Assembly: GCA_016235805.1 (NCBI GenBank)
Contig: JACRIY010000033.1
Coordinates: forward strand, 52,932 to 116,931
From: Rhodocyclales bacterium
Lineage (GTDB): Bacteria; Pseudomonadota; Gammaproteobacteria; Burkholderiales; Rhodocyclaceae
Reading direction: 5' to 3'
Length of the DNA stretch: 64,000 bases
Position numbers and translations under genes: made by a program. Below the pieces are notes generated by a model. It was given only the letters and a program-made list of their open reading frames with translations. It did not search any database and was not told where the DNA came from. This document shows positions 16,334-24,656 of the stretch, in pieces (position 1 is the first letter of the stretch; every line of letters begins with the position of its first letter).

Positions 16334-16921
16334 TCAGGCCCTGAGCGGTCCCGTTCCGTTCGGTGGCGGCGCCAACCTGAGGATTCTGGAGAACAGATCG
16401 CGGCATTCAAGGTCGGCGGCCGCGTCGAAGCGGGGATCGCCGTTCTCCCCGAAGGCCGCACCGATTTCCACCCAGTCCGCCGGGCTCAGATGCTTGCAGG
16501 CGAGTGGGATAAGGGTTTGCTCTTCGCGGGCTATGTGATCGAGTATTGCTTCTGAGAATAGCGCGACCGCTTCGGAGAACTCCTTGAGTCCGTCGACCGC
16601 TCCGCCTTCGAATCGATCCAATGCCCGCTCCAGATTGCGTACCCGTTGTCCGCCTTCAGCGTGATGTTGCTCGAGTTCGTCGATCACTGAATCGGCTTCG
16701 TGCGTCCGTTCGCGCAACCGTGCGAAGAGGTAGGAGTCCTCCTTCGGGTGGTGAAGCTTCTCTGGAAACTCGTCCAGATAGAAAATCATGGCCCGGAGCA
16801 CAGCAAAATCGGGCGGCGCGTGCTTCACGAGACTTTCCCGCGCAATGTAACGCAAACCCTGCACTACCGCCGCCAGTGACCGGTGCTCCTCATGGATCAC
16901 GCTCAGGGCGGCGTTAAGCAT
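16334..16921 (-). CDS. Hemerythrin HHE-domain protein (195 aa)
   Basis: The four-helix hemerythrin pattern is clear: HEEHRSL (helix 1), KLHHPKEDSYLF (helix 2), LEQHHAEG (helix 3), and ILDHIAREEQTLIPLA (helix 4), supplying the His and Glu ligands of a diiron site. Such proteins bind O2 or NO, or act in iron or nitrosative stress. The C-terminal ~35 residues extend beyond the core. Monocistronic on the minus strand, facing the oxidase genes. Its 3' end is close to the convergent 16037 gene. Confidence 0.9.
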   Translation of the reverse strand: MLNAALSVIHEEHRSLAAVVQGLRYIARESLVKHAPPDFAVLRAMIFYLDEFPEKLHHPKEDSYLFARLRERTHEADSVIDELEQHHAEGGQRVRNLERALDRFEGGAVDGLKEFSEAVALFSEAILDHIAREEQTLIPLACKHLSPADWVEIGAAFGENGDPRFDAAADLECRDLFSRILRLAPPPNGTGPLRA

Positions 16922-16977
16922 GCGTTCCCGCTCGTCATCGGCTGTGGTGGAACCGGACCAGGACCAGCGTCAGTTCG

Positions 16978-17427
16978 TCACCGGTAAACCAGTACGGGGA
17001 TCTTTGAATGGGTGAGCACCTTCTGGGTTTCGGATCCAAGCAACAGGCCGCTGATTCCGCGTCGGCCGTGCGAAGCCATGAAAATCAGGTCGGCACCGAC
17101 TTTCTCGGCCGCGGCAATGATTGCTTCGTATGGAATGTCGCTGATCGACGTCACGCTCGCGCTGGAGACGCCGGCAGCCTTGGCCGAGGCCTCGTGCGCA
17201 GTCAGTATCTCCCGGGCCTGCTGCTCTGCCATCTCGGCGAACTTGTCCGGCGTGGTGGGATCAATGAGCGCACCCTCCCCGTAAAAAGCCACCGGATAGT
17301 CAGGCTTGGCAAAAAAGAAGGTAATCCGCGCCGAGGTTTCCTTGGCGAAATCGATGGCGCGCTTTACGGTGTCACCGGACAGCTGCGATCCATCGGTTGG
17401 AACGAGTATGTGCTTGAACATGGGCAT
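16978..17427 (-). CDS. Universal stress protein A family
   Basis: A single UspA domain of 149 aa: HILVPTDGSQLSGDTVKRAI at the N-terminus, GADLIFMASHGRRGISGLLL with the ATP-binding G-x2-G-x9-G(S/T) motif, and the closing KIPVLVYR strand. UspA proteins support survival in stress and energy limitation. Two near ATGs exist (17427 and 17421). A perfect FNR box at 17477-17490 lies at class II distance, with TAGCCT as -10, so anaerobic induction is likely. Confidence 0.93.
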   Translation of the reverse strand: MPMFKHILVPTDGSQLSGDTVKRAIDFAKETSARITFFFAKPDYPVAFYGEGALIDPTTPDKFAEMAEQQAREILTAHEASAKAAGVSSASVTSISDIPYEAIIAAAEKVGADLIFMASHGRRGISGLLLGSETQKVLTHSKIPVLVYR

Positions 17428-17476
17428 GGGTCCTTGTGTTGGTTGATCTAGGCTAGCGCACTAAACAGCGACAGCG

Positions 17477-17490
17477 TTGATCAAGATCAA
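17477..17490. promoter_or_regulatory. FNR box between uspA and phaC
   Basis: TTGATCAAGATCAA is a perfect FNR site. For the minus-strand uspA it is centred 31 bp from TAGCCT (17455-17450), the class II distance. For phaC the box would overlap the -35 region of a promoter with TATACC (17504-17509), so a negative effect there is possible. Confidence 0.75.
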
Positions 17491-17582
17491 TAGCAGCCCG
17501 AACTATACCCGACGGGCATGGGGCACAATACCAACGAGCATGCGGCAGGATAGCGCAGCAGTCAGGAAGTGGAGAAAATATC

Positions 17583-19316
17583 ATGAGCACGACCAGGCAG
17601 ACCAAGATTCCCCCGACGCCACAGGCGGCGTGGCAGGCAGTCAATCAGGCCGTCGAGGCCAAGGTGGATCCAATTGGCATGGCGACGCCACTGCTGCATG
17701 CGCAGTTGGCCTGGCTGAGCCATCCCCAGGAGATGTCGGAGGCGCTTACCAGTTTTTCGGCGAAGATGTGGGACTTGCAGACGCACTCATGGCATCGCGC
17801 GCTGGGCATGCCGAGCAAGGATGTCGTGTTGCCGAATCCTGACGACACGCGTTTCGCCTCACCGGTCTGGAGCGAATCGGCCAGTTGGGACATCGTCAAA
17901 GAGTGGTACTTGATGCTTACCCATCAGGTTCAGGACATGCTCTACGATACGCCGGGACTTTCGAGCCGAGATCGGCGCCGCGCAGCATTCTGGTGGCGCA
18001 AATGGCTCAACGCAGTGGCGCCGACCAATTTTCTGCTAAGCAACCCCGAGGCCATGCAAAAGGCCATCGAAACGCGCGGCGAGAGCCTGTTGAAGGGCTT
18101 CAACAATTTCCTCACCGATTTTCAGGCCGGCGATGTGCAGATGGCACGCCCGACCGACTTCGTTGTTGGCAGGGATCTCGCGACGACGCCAGGCAAGGTG
18201 GTGTTTCGCAATCGCCTCCTCGAGGTTATCCACTATGTGCCCAGCCGCGAAAAGGTCTACAAAACGCCGATTGTCATTGTGACCCCCTGGATCAACAAGT
18301 TTTACATCCTCGACCTGAACGCCAAGAAAAGCATGGTCAAGTTTCTGGTCGACCAGGGTTTCGACGTCTATATCACCAGCTGGAAGAATCCCGGTGCCGA
18401 CATGCGCGATGTGGCGTTCGACGACTACCTGACCGATGGCATCGGCAAGCTCATCGAAACTGCCCAGGCCCTGTCGGGTTCGGACAAGGTGCATGCGGTG
18501 GGCTACTGCATCGGCGGCGCGGCGCTGACAGCATGGATGGCCTGGGCCAATGCCCACTATTCGAAAAAGGATGTGCCCGTGACGTCGGTCACCCTGCTGA
18601 CGACTCTGGTGGATTACCACAAGCCGGGCGACATCGAGGTGTTCCTTGATGAGAACAGCATCAAGTGGCTGGAGAAGTCGATGGCCGAGAAGGGCTATCT
18701 GGACGGCAAGGAAATGGCCTCCGCCTTCCGCCTGCTGCGCTCCAACAGCCTCGTCTGGCATTACGTGGTTCGCGGCTACCTTTTCGGTGAGGCGCCGCCA
18801 CCGTTCGACGTGCTTTTCTGGAACATGGACGCCACTCGCATGCCGGCAAAAATGCACAGTTGGTATCTGCGCAATTTTTATCTGGAGAACCTTCTGATCA
18901 AGAAGGACGCGCTCAAGCTCGCCGGCGAGGATATCGACCTCGGAAGGATTTCCCAACCGCTCTACGCCGTATCCGCCGAGGACGACCATATAGCGCCGTG
19001 GCGCCAGACCTTCCGCATCAACAACTTTGTCGCCGGACCGCGGCGCTACGTATTGTCGACGTCCGGCCACATCCTCGGGATCGTCAATCCGGTCGTCAAT
19101 CCGCCCAAGCGTGACTTCCATGTCGGAGGAGCGGAGCGCCACGATACGCCAGACGAGTGGCGCGAGCGCGCGGAGTTGCGGCACGGCAGTTGGTGGGAGG
19201 ACTGGATGGACTGGATCAAGCCGCAATCCGGCTCGCTGGTGTCGGCGCCCGCCGTTTCGAATCGCACTTACCCCGCATTGGCCGACGCACCGGGTACCTA
19301 CGTACTGGAATCCTGA
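17583..19316 (+). CDS. phaC: PhaC, class I polyhydroxyalkanoate synthase
   Basis: A 577-aa polymerase joining 3-hydroxyacyl-CoA monomers into PHA. Residues 1-200 hold the N-terminal domain, followed by the alpha/beta hydrolase core. The lipase-like box GYCIGG carries the catalytic Cys309, the Asp lies in SAEDDHIAPW and the His in TSGHILGIVNP. KTPIVIVTPWINKFYILDL is a family signature. Length and motifs fit class I (single subunit). No phaA, phaB or phasin gene adjoins it. AGTGGAGAAAA precedes the ATG. It faces away from uspA and shares the FNR-box spacer. Confidence 0.96.
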   Translation: MSTTRQTKIPPTPQAAWQAVNQAVEAKVDPIGMATPLLHAQLAWLSHPQEMSEALTSFSAKMWDLQTHSWHRALGMPSKDVVLPNPDDTRFASPVWSESASWDIVKEWYLMLTHQVQDMLYDTPGLSSRDRRRAAFWWRKWLNAVAPTNFLLSNPEAMQKAIETRGESLLKGFNNFLTDFQAGDVQMARPTDFVVGRDLATTPGKVVFRNRLLEVIHYVPSREKVYKTPIVIVTPWINKFYILDLNAKKSMVKFLVDQGFDVYITSWKNPGADMRDVAFDDYLTDGIGKLIETAQALSGSDKVHAVGYCIGGAALTAWMAWANAHYSKKDVPVTSVTLLTTLVDYHKPGDIEVFLDENSIKWLEKSMAEKGYLDGKEMASAFRLLRSNSLVWHYVVRGYLFGEAPPPFDVLFWNMDATRMPAKMHSWYLRNFYLENLLIKKDALKLAGEDIDLGRISQPLYAVSAEDDHIAPWRQTFRINNFVAGPRRYVLSTSGHILGIVNPVVNPPKRDFHVGGAERHDTPDEWRERAELRHGSWWEDWMDWIKPQSGSLVSAPAVSNRTYPALADAPGTYVLES

Positions 19317-19573
19317 CGGACAGTCCGGCGCGGCATGCAACCATGTCGCGCAGGGTTCCGTTTTGCCGCCCGGCGCCGTGCAGGTTCGGGCCGTCTTGGC
19401 GATGCCATCTGGAACTGGGTTGCCCGTTCCCCCTTGTTTCTCATGCCGCCATGCTGGTAAGCTCATTTCAGGCGAAAGCCCAGCTTGGTGGCGATTTCGA
19501 TAGTCTGCGACCCATCCGAATAGCCACAGCTGGTTGGGCAGTCCGATCATGGCTAAGGGAAGGACCGAATCAG
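19317..19573. other. 257-bp spacer between phaC and the diiron/MBL gene
   Basis: No ORF, tRNA or clear terminator is visible. I see no FNR box, and a riboswitch was looked for but not recognised. It probably carries the promoter of the 19574 gene. Confidence 0.4.
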
Positions 19574-20314
19574 ATGAAGACCGCGCAGGCGATCTATGAG
19601 GACGGCGACCATCAGTGGCTTGCCTTGGTTCGTGATTCAAGCCGCCCCGATTGTCTGGTCGATACGAACGAGTATCTGGTGACGAGCGCGGGTGATGCGA
19701 TCCTCCTCGATCCTGGCGGCAGTGAGGTTTTTCCGGCGATCTTTGCTGCCGTAAGTACGTGCATCGATCCGGGACGAATAAGCAAGATTTTTGCCTCGCA
19801 TCAGGATCCGGATGTCTGTTCGTCCCTGTCACACTGGATACAGCATAATCCTGCGATCAAGTGCTACCTGAGCTGGTTGTGGCAGACTTTCGTGCCGCAT
19901 TTCGCCGGCCAGGCCCAGAGCCTGGTGCCCATTCCCGACGCCGGCATGGATATCGGCGTCGGCTCGCTCCAGTTGCAGGCTATCCCCGCCCACTACCTCC
20001 ACTCGCCGGGAAATTTCCACCTATACGATCCCAAGGCGAGGATTCTATTTTCCGGCGATATTGGTGCGGCGCTGCTGCCACCGGGAGAAGAGGGGGTGTT
20101 CGTCGAGGATTTCGATTGGCATGTACGGCATGCCGAGGCTTTTCATCGGCGCTGGATGGGGTCCGACAAGGCGAAGCTCGATTGGTGCGCCCGTGTGTCG
20201 GAAATGGATATCGACATGCTGTGTCCGCAGCATGGTGCGATATACCGCGGCGCCGATGTGGGGCGCTTCATCGACTGGTTTTCCGGATTGGAAGTAGGGG
20301 TATTGAGGGCATGA
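19574..20314 (+). CDS. MBL-fold diiron protein (ODP / FprA-like oxygen-binding domain)
   Basis: A 246-aa metallo-beta-lactamase-fold protein without the flavodoxin domain of FprA. LLDPGGSEVF replaces the usual strand before the metal site. SHQDPDVC takes the place of HxExD, followed by PAHYLHSPGNFHLYDPKARILFSGD, split here as PAHYLHSPGNF and ILFSGDIGAALL. CPQHGAIYRG near the C-terminus supplies another His. These fit the oxygen-binding diiron proteins (ODP) used in chemotaxis and redox sensing. ATG 19574 with GGGAAGG upstream; the in-frame extension overlapping phaC is rejected. It precedes the hemerythrin operon, consistent with O2/NO sensing. Confidence 0.8.
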   Translation: MKTAQAIYEDGDHQWLALVRDSSRPDCLVDTNEYLVTSAGDAILLDPGGSEVFPAIFAAVSTCIDPGRISKIFASHQDPDVCSSLSHWIQHNPAIKCYLSWLWQTFVPHFAGQAQSLVPIPDAGMDIGVGSLQLQAIPAHYLHSPGNFHLYDPKARILFSGDIGAALLPPGEEGVFVEDFDWHVRHAEAFHRRWMGSDKAKLDWCARVSEMDIDMLCPQHGAIYRGADVGRFIDWFSGLEVGVLRA

Positions 20315-20327
20315 GCCGGTGCCGCAC

Positions 20328-20369
20328 TTGACCGCCATCAATGCTTGCGGTCGATTGGGCATCCAGAAT
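20328..20369 (+). promoter_or_regulatory. FNR-dependent promoter of the hemerythrin operon
   Basis: TTGACCGCCATCAA (20328-20341) matches all conserved FNR positions. CAGAAT (20364-20369) is centred 32 bp downstream, giving a start near 20376 and a leader of about 20 nt before ATG 20398. Confidence 0.75.
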
Positions 20370-20397
20370 CAGCCAACCTCCAACCGGATCCGCCACC

Positions 20398-20835
20398 ATG
20401 TCGATTACCACTCCGTTGTTTCAGCACCACAAACATTGCGATGATTTGTTTGCCGATGCCGAAAGCGCCTGCGGCAATGGCGACTGGGAAGAAGGCGGCA
20501 AGTTGTTCGCGCTCCTGCACGACCAGCTCGAGGCTCATTTTTCGAGCGAAGAAGAACTGCTTTTTCCGGCCTTCGAGGCAGCTACCGGCATGACCTCGGG
20601 TCCGACCGAAGTCATGCGTGGCGAGCATCGGCAGATGCGCGACCTGCTCGGACAGATGGGCAGCGGCCTGGCCGATCGCGACGGCGATACCTTCAGTGGC
20701 GCCGCCGAAACCTTGCTCATCCTCATGCAGCAGCACAACATGAAGGAAGAGAACATCCTCTACCCGATGTGCGACAACGCGCTTGGCGGCTCCGACGTAG
20801 GCGCTACATTGTCGGAGCGTCTGAAGGCATCATGA
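20398..20835 (+). CDS. Hemerythrin-domain protein (145 aa)
   Basis: A compact single-domain hemerythrin. Ligand-bearing helices appear as FQHHKHCDDLF, HDQLEAHFSSEEELLFPAF, MRGEHRQMRDLL and QQHNMKEENILYPMCDNA. It binds a diiron centre for O2 or NO. ATG 20398 is preceded by a weak site, but an extension upstream lacks family sequence. It lies behind a perfect FNR box and overlaps the DUF2249 gene by ATGA, a pairing often seen in NO-responsive loci. Confidence 0.93.
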   Translation: MSITTPLFQHHKHCDDLFADAESACGNGDWEEGGKLFALLHDQLEAHFSSEEELLFPAFEAATGMTSGPTEVMRGEHRQMRDLLGQMGSGLADRDGDTFSGAAETLLILMQQHNMKEENILYPMCDNALGGSDVGATLSERLKAS

Positions 20836-21053
20836 CCAGGGTGATCGACGGGCGCGAGATGCAGCCGCCGGAACCGATGGAGCGGACGCTGGAGGCACTG
20901 GAGCTGCTGCCCGAAGGTGACGAACTTTTGTTGTTGTTGTATTGCCAGCCGCATCCCCTGTTCAATATCCTGAAGAACAACGGATACGAGTGGACCGAGA
21001 ATCTGCTGCCAGAAGGAACCCGCGAGATCCGGATTCGCAAGCAGCCAGGCTGA
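20832..21053 (+). CDS. DUF2249 domain protein (73 aa)
   Basis: A small protein with the DUF2249 pattern: DGREMQPPEPMERTLEALE, then LLLLLYCQPHPLFNILKNNG and a final WTENLLPEGTREIRIRK strand. The fold is TusA-like. DUF2249 domains are commonly fused or linked to hemerythrin, Ric/ScdA and denitrification proteins. The exact role is unknown. The start overlaps the hemerythrin stop, so the two are translationally coupled. Confidence 0.9.
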   Translation: MTRVIDGREMQPPEPMERTLEALELLPEGDELLLLLYCQPHPLFNILKNNGYEWTENLLPEGTREIRIRKQPG

Positions 21054-21067
21054 ACGGGCACGACGGG

Positions 21068-22363
21068 ATGCATCCGAATCTTTCTTTCGATCAGGCTCCG
21101 CCGATTTCGGTGCCCTACCGATTCTTCCTGGCTGCTCCCTGGTTTGGCGTACTGGCGGGATTGCTCCTCGCGTGGTCGGGCGGCGATGCGCTGGTTTCGC
21201 GCTGGACTCCGGAAGTCCTGGCGCTGACACATCTGGTCGGGGCCGGCTTTATGCTGCAGGCCATGAGCGGCGCGCTGTTCCAGTTCATTCCGGTCGCGGT
21301 GGGAGGCAATGTCTGGCGTCCCCGTCTGGTCGCCAATGTCGTTCATCCCCTGTTGGTAGTGGCCGCACTGCTGCTGGTGGCAGGGCTGCTGTTCAGTTCC
21401 CCGGCGTACTTGACCGCGGCCGTACCGCTCTTCTTGCTTGGCGCAGGCGGTCTTGTGGCGGCGGTTGCAGTGGCACTTTGGCGCACACCGGCAACGGGAA
21501 TGACCCTGTGGTCGATGCGCATGGCGATCGGCGGACTGGCGGTTACGGTCCTGCTGGGTTCGATACTGGCGGAGGCGCTGGCGCGAGGCCTCGACCTGCC
21601 GGTCATCGACTTGACCAACGTCCATCTAGCCTGGGCGCTCGGCGGGTGGGCGCTGATGCTGCTGGCGGGAGTGTCCTACCACGTGGTGCCGATGTTCCAG
21701 TTGACGCGGCCCTATCCGCTTTGGTTCACCCGTAGCTTCGGCCCGCTGCTGCTGCTGCTACTGTGCGCGTGGTCATCCCGGCTAGTGTTTGACGACGACA
21801 GATGGGTGACCGCGATCGCATTGCCCCTGCTGCTGGTGTTTTCGGCCTACGCCATCATGACCCTGTGGCTGCAATATACCCGGAGAAGGAAGGTCGACGA
21901 TGCGACCTCGCTTTACTTCCGGGTAGCGATGGTATCCATGCTTGGATTCGCGCTATCCGGTGCGCTGGTTCGCTTGTATCCGGAGTTCGGCGACGATCCG
22001 CGTTCGATCGTCTGGCTGGGCGTGCTGGTCTTCGTCGGCGTTTTCGTTTCCGCCATCACCGGAATGTTGTACAAGATCACGCCCTTCCTCAACTGGTTGC
22101 ATCTGCAGCGGCTTGGTGCGCCGATCTCCGCCGTGCCGAACATGAAGAAGATGATCCCTGCGGATGACATGACCGGTCAATTGCGACTGCATGTGCTGGC
22201 CTTGCTGCTGCTGCTCGCCGCGGTCTGGCAACCGACCCTGGCGCGGCTTGCCGGCTTCGCCTTCGCCGCTTCCTGCGCATGGCTGGCGTGGAACCTGATC
22301 GGGGCAGCCCGGCGCTACCGCCAATTCACAGATCAAATTCGCGCAGTCGTTTTGCATCCTTGA
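21068..22363 (+). CDS. Polytopic membrane protein resembling NnrS / heme-copper oxidase subunit I (431 aa)
   Basis: About 11-12 membrane helices. Conserved-looking His residues sit in LTHLVGAGFMLQAMSGALF, DLTNVHLAWALGGWALM and GVSYHVVPMFQLT, an arrangement that recalls the helix faces of NnrS and of CcoN/NorB without the full ligand set. I cannot name the family with confidence. It starts 15 nt after the DUF2249 gene, in the FNR-controlled hemerythrin operon, and its 3' end overlaps the convergent dnr-type gene by 38 bp. A role in NO or O2 handling is inferred from context. Confidence 0.8.
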   Translation: MHPNLSFDQAPPISVPYRFFLAAPWFGVLAGLLLAWSGGDALVSRWTPEVLALTHLVGAGFMLQAMSGALFQFIPVAVGGNVWRPRLVANVVHPLLVVAALLLVAGLLFSSPAYLTAAVPLFLLGAGGLVAAVAVALWRTPATGMTLWSMRMAIGGLAVTVLLGSILAEALARGLDLPVIDLTNVHLAWALGGWALMLLAGVSYHVVPMFQLTRPYPLWFTRSFGPLLLLLLCAWSSRLVFDDDRWVTAIALPLLLVFSAYAIMTLWLQYTRRRKVDDATSLYFRVAMVSMLGFALSGALVRLYPEFGDDPRSIVWLGVLVFVGVFVSAITGMLYKITPFLNWLHLQRLGAPISAVPNMKKMIPADDMTGQLRLHVLALLLLLAAVWQPTLARLAGFAFAASCAWLAWNLIGAARRYRQFTDQIRAVVLHP

Positions 22364-23018
22364 TGGTGATCTGCTTTCCGCTGACGCCAATCAGGCCATT
22401 GACTGCCAGATCGTGAAAAATTCGCGACAGCGTTTCCGGGGTCAGGTTGAGGCGCGAGGCGATCACCTGTTTCGACGTTGGCAGGGAGATGTCGAACGAG
22501 CCTTCGCACGCGCCATCCTGGGGACACTGCTGCAACAGGTAGCCGACCACGCGCTGTGCCGAGGAGCGAAGGGAATAGGTTTCGACGTCCTGCACCAGGG
22601 AATGCAGTCGCATCGAAAGCCCGGCCAGCATGCGCCGCGCGAAGAGCGGGTCGGATTCGAGCAACGCGAACACCGGTCCGCTGCCGATGTGCAGCAGCAG
22701 GCTGTCGACCAGGCCCTCGGCGAATACCGGGCAGGGTCTATTGAGGAACATGATCGCCTCGCCGAAACTCTGGCGCGGGCCGACGATCTGCATGACTTTT
22801 TCGTTTCCCTGCGAGGAGGGGAACGCAAGCTTGATCTGGCCGAACACCACGACGTAAAACCCCTTGGGCAAGTCGCCCTTCTGGAACAGCATTTCTCCCT
22901 TGGCAAGTCGGCGCTCGCGACACGCCGGTTCGAGCGCGGCGATCTGCTCCGGAGCCAGCTCCTGGAACAGGGGCAGGCGGGAAAGTATCTGCGGAATGTC
23001 GAGTCGGGTTTCGTGCAT
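22326..23018 (-). CDS. Crp/Fnr-family regulator, Dnr-type (NO-responsive)
   Basis: A 230-aa regulator with a cNMP-type sensor domain (QKGDLPKGFYVVVFGQIKLA) and a C-terminal HTH whose recognition helix LTPETLSRIFHDL carries E-x-x-S-R, the FNR-box reading set. It lacks the N-terminal Cys cluster of FNR. Overall it resembles Pseudomonas Dnr, which binds heme and senses NO. ATG 23018 gives the family length. It is divergent from nnrS with only 29 bp between starts, fitting a direct regulator-target pair. Its 3' end overlaps the 21068 gene. Confidence 0.87.
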   Translation of the reverse strand: MHETRLDIPQILSRLPLFQELAPEQIAALEPACRERRLAKGEMLFQKGDLPKGFYVVVFGQIKLAFPSSQGNEKVMQIVGPRQSFGEAIMFLNRPCPVFAEGLVDSLLLHIGSGPVFALLESDPLFARRMLAGLSMRLHSLVQDVETYSLRSSAQRVVGYLLQQCPQDGACEGSFDISLPTSKQVIASRLNLTPETLSRIFHDLAVNGLIGVSGKQITIKDAKRLREFDL

Positions 23019-23047
23019 GACGATGCTCTCGGTTGGTCGGTAGCGGC

Positions 23048-24265
23048 ATGAGTCGCCTGCCTGTTTTCTTCGCCGCACCGCACCGAGTGATGTTCCTTGG
23101 CGGAACGGTGCAGGCGTTGCTGGCGATGGCCTTCTGGTCATTGCAGGCAGGGGGGCATTATGCCGGACTCTGGGCGCCGCCGGCGTGGCCACTGCTGTCG
23201 CGGTTTCCGCCGTCTCTGTTTCACGCGATGCTGCTCGCCGGTGGCGTGTTTCCCTTTTTCATTTTCGGTTTCATCCTCACCGCCGGACCGCGCTGGCAGG
23301 GTGCGGGTGACTTGCCTTCACGCGATTATGTGCCGGCGTTTCTCTTGCTTGCCGGAGGCTGGCTCGTGGTCTGGGTGTCGCTGGTGCTGCCCTTTCTGCT
23401 GGTGGCGGGCCTGGCGGCAGTCTTGGTCGGCTGGGCTGCAGTGGCCTTGACGCTGACCCGCATTGCAAGTCGCCGCGCCGAGCAGCGCGAGCACATCACC
23501 TGCATTGCGATTGCCGCGTGGTTTGGTGCATTGGGTCTGGGAGCTCTCCTGGTGTTTGCGGCGGGTGCCAGTCCGGCTTGGGCCCGAGCGGGAATCGCCT
23601 TGGGAATATGGGGGTTCCTGTTGCCGGTGTTCCTGACGGTGGCCCATCGAATGTTGCCCTTCTTCACCAGTTCTGCGGTGCGTGGCTATGTCGTGCATCG
23701 TCCGGCCTGGGCCTTGCGCGTCCTGCTTGGCGCCAGCTTCGGCCATGGCTTTCTGGCGACGCTGGAGTTGCCGCAATGGCTCTGGCTTGCGGATGTCCCG
23801 GCCATGCTCGCGGCAGGCCGCCTGAGTTGGTTATGGTGGGCCCGTGGCGCGATCGCCAACCGGATGCTGGCCGTCCTGCACGTGGCGTTCCTCTGGGTTG
23901 CGCCGGCATTTGCGCTGTTTGCGCTGCAAAGCATTGCCTGGCGAGCCTTGCCTGGCTTGCTCGGGCATGCGCCGCTGCATGCGCTGACTCTCGGCTTCTT
24001 CGCCTCGATGCTGATCGGCATGGCGTCACGGGTGACGATGGGACATTCCGGCCGACCCGTGGCCGCCGATGCGGCCATGTGGTGGGCCTTCTGCATGATG
24101 CAGGCGGCGGCCCTGCTGCGGGTCACGAGCGAACTGCCGGCCCTGCCCGGCGGCTACGTCGTGATGTGGTTGTCGTCCGCGCTTTGGCTGGGCGCTTTCG
24201 CGTTGTGGGCATGGCGCTTCGCGCCGGCTTTCTGGCGACCGCGCCTGGACGGCAAGCCGGGTTAA
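23048..24265 (+). CDS. nnrS: NnrS family membrane protein
   Basis: A 405-aa, roughly 12-helix heme-copper protein family member linked to protection from NO. The hallmark HALTLGFFASMLIGMASRVT then MGHSGRPV near the C-terminus is present, as are AAPHRVMFLGG at the start and SLFHAMLLAGGVFPFFIFGF. ATG 23048 is chosen; the upstream GTG-like extension overlaps the dnr promoter. Divergent from the Dnr-type gene and 4 nt before the SirB2 gene, so probably co-transcribed with it. Confidence 0.93.
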   Translation: MSRLPVFFAAPHRVMFLGGTVQALLAMAFWSLQAGGHYAGLWAPPAWPLLSRFPPSLFHAMLLAGGVFPFFIFGFILTAGPRWQGAGDLPSRDYVPAFLLLAGGWLVVWVSLVLPFLLVAGLAAVLVGWAAVALTLTRIASRRAEQREHITCIAIAAWFGALGLGALLVFAAGASPAWARAGIALGIWGFLLPVFLTVAHRMLPFFTSSAVRGYVVHRPAWALRVLLGASFGHGFLATLELPQWLWLADVPAMLAAGRLSWLWWARGAIANRMLAVLHVAFLWVAPAFALFALQSIAWRALPGLLGHAPLHALTLGFFASMLIGMASRVTMGHSGRPVAADAAMWWAFCMMQAAALLRVTSELPALPGGYVVMWLSSALWLGAFALWAWRFAPAFWRPRLDGKPG

Positions 24266-24269
24266 AAGC

Positions 24270-24656
24270 ATGTACCTCGCCGTCAAGTACGTGCATGTGA
24301 TCAGCGTGGTCCTCAGCCTGACCGGATTCTTCCTGCGCGGGATCCTGATGATGCGGGATTCGCCGTTGCTCGCTGCGCGCTGGGTCAGGGTGCTGCCCCA
24401 TATCAACGACACCGTACTGCTGACCGCGGCTTTGACGCTGGCGGCGATGTCGGGTCAGTATCCTTTCGTCGTCGACTGGGTGACGGCCAAGGTGTTCGGG
24501 ATCATCGCCTACATCATCCTCGGGGTGCTGGCATTGCGCGAAGCGAGTACCCGGCGTTTGCGTATTGCCTGCTGGCTGGCGTCGATGGCTGTATTCGGAT
24601 GGATCGTGACCGTGGCTTTGACGCGCCGGCCACTGGGCGTTTTCGGATTGCTTTAG
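24270..24656 (+). CDS. SirB2-family membrane protein
   Basis: A 128-aa protein with four membrane helices: KYVHVISVVLSLTGFFLRG, PHINDTVLLTAALTLAAMSG, AKVFGIIAYIILGVLALR and a final helix. Histidines in helices 1 and 2 are typical of SirB2. The function of the family is not established. It follows nnrS by 4 nt. Its last bases overlap the convergent fnr stop. Confidence 0.88.
   Translation: MYLAVKYVHVISVVLSLTGFFLRGILMMRDSPLLAARWVRVLPHINDTVLLTAALTLAAMSGQYPFVVDWVTAKVFGIIAYIILGVLALREASTRRLRIACWLASMAVFGWIVTVALTRRPLGVFGLL

Noticed and set aside
19317..19573. Riboswitch in the phaC-ODP spacer
   Set aside because: No known riboswitch core could be matched by eye; a covariance search would be needed.
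18036..19832. 598-aa minus-strand ORF opposite phaC
   Set aside because: Antisense shadow of a GC-rich gene; the product is Arg/His-rich with no domain, while phaC has all catalytic motifs.
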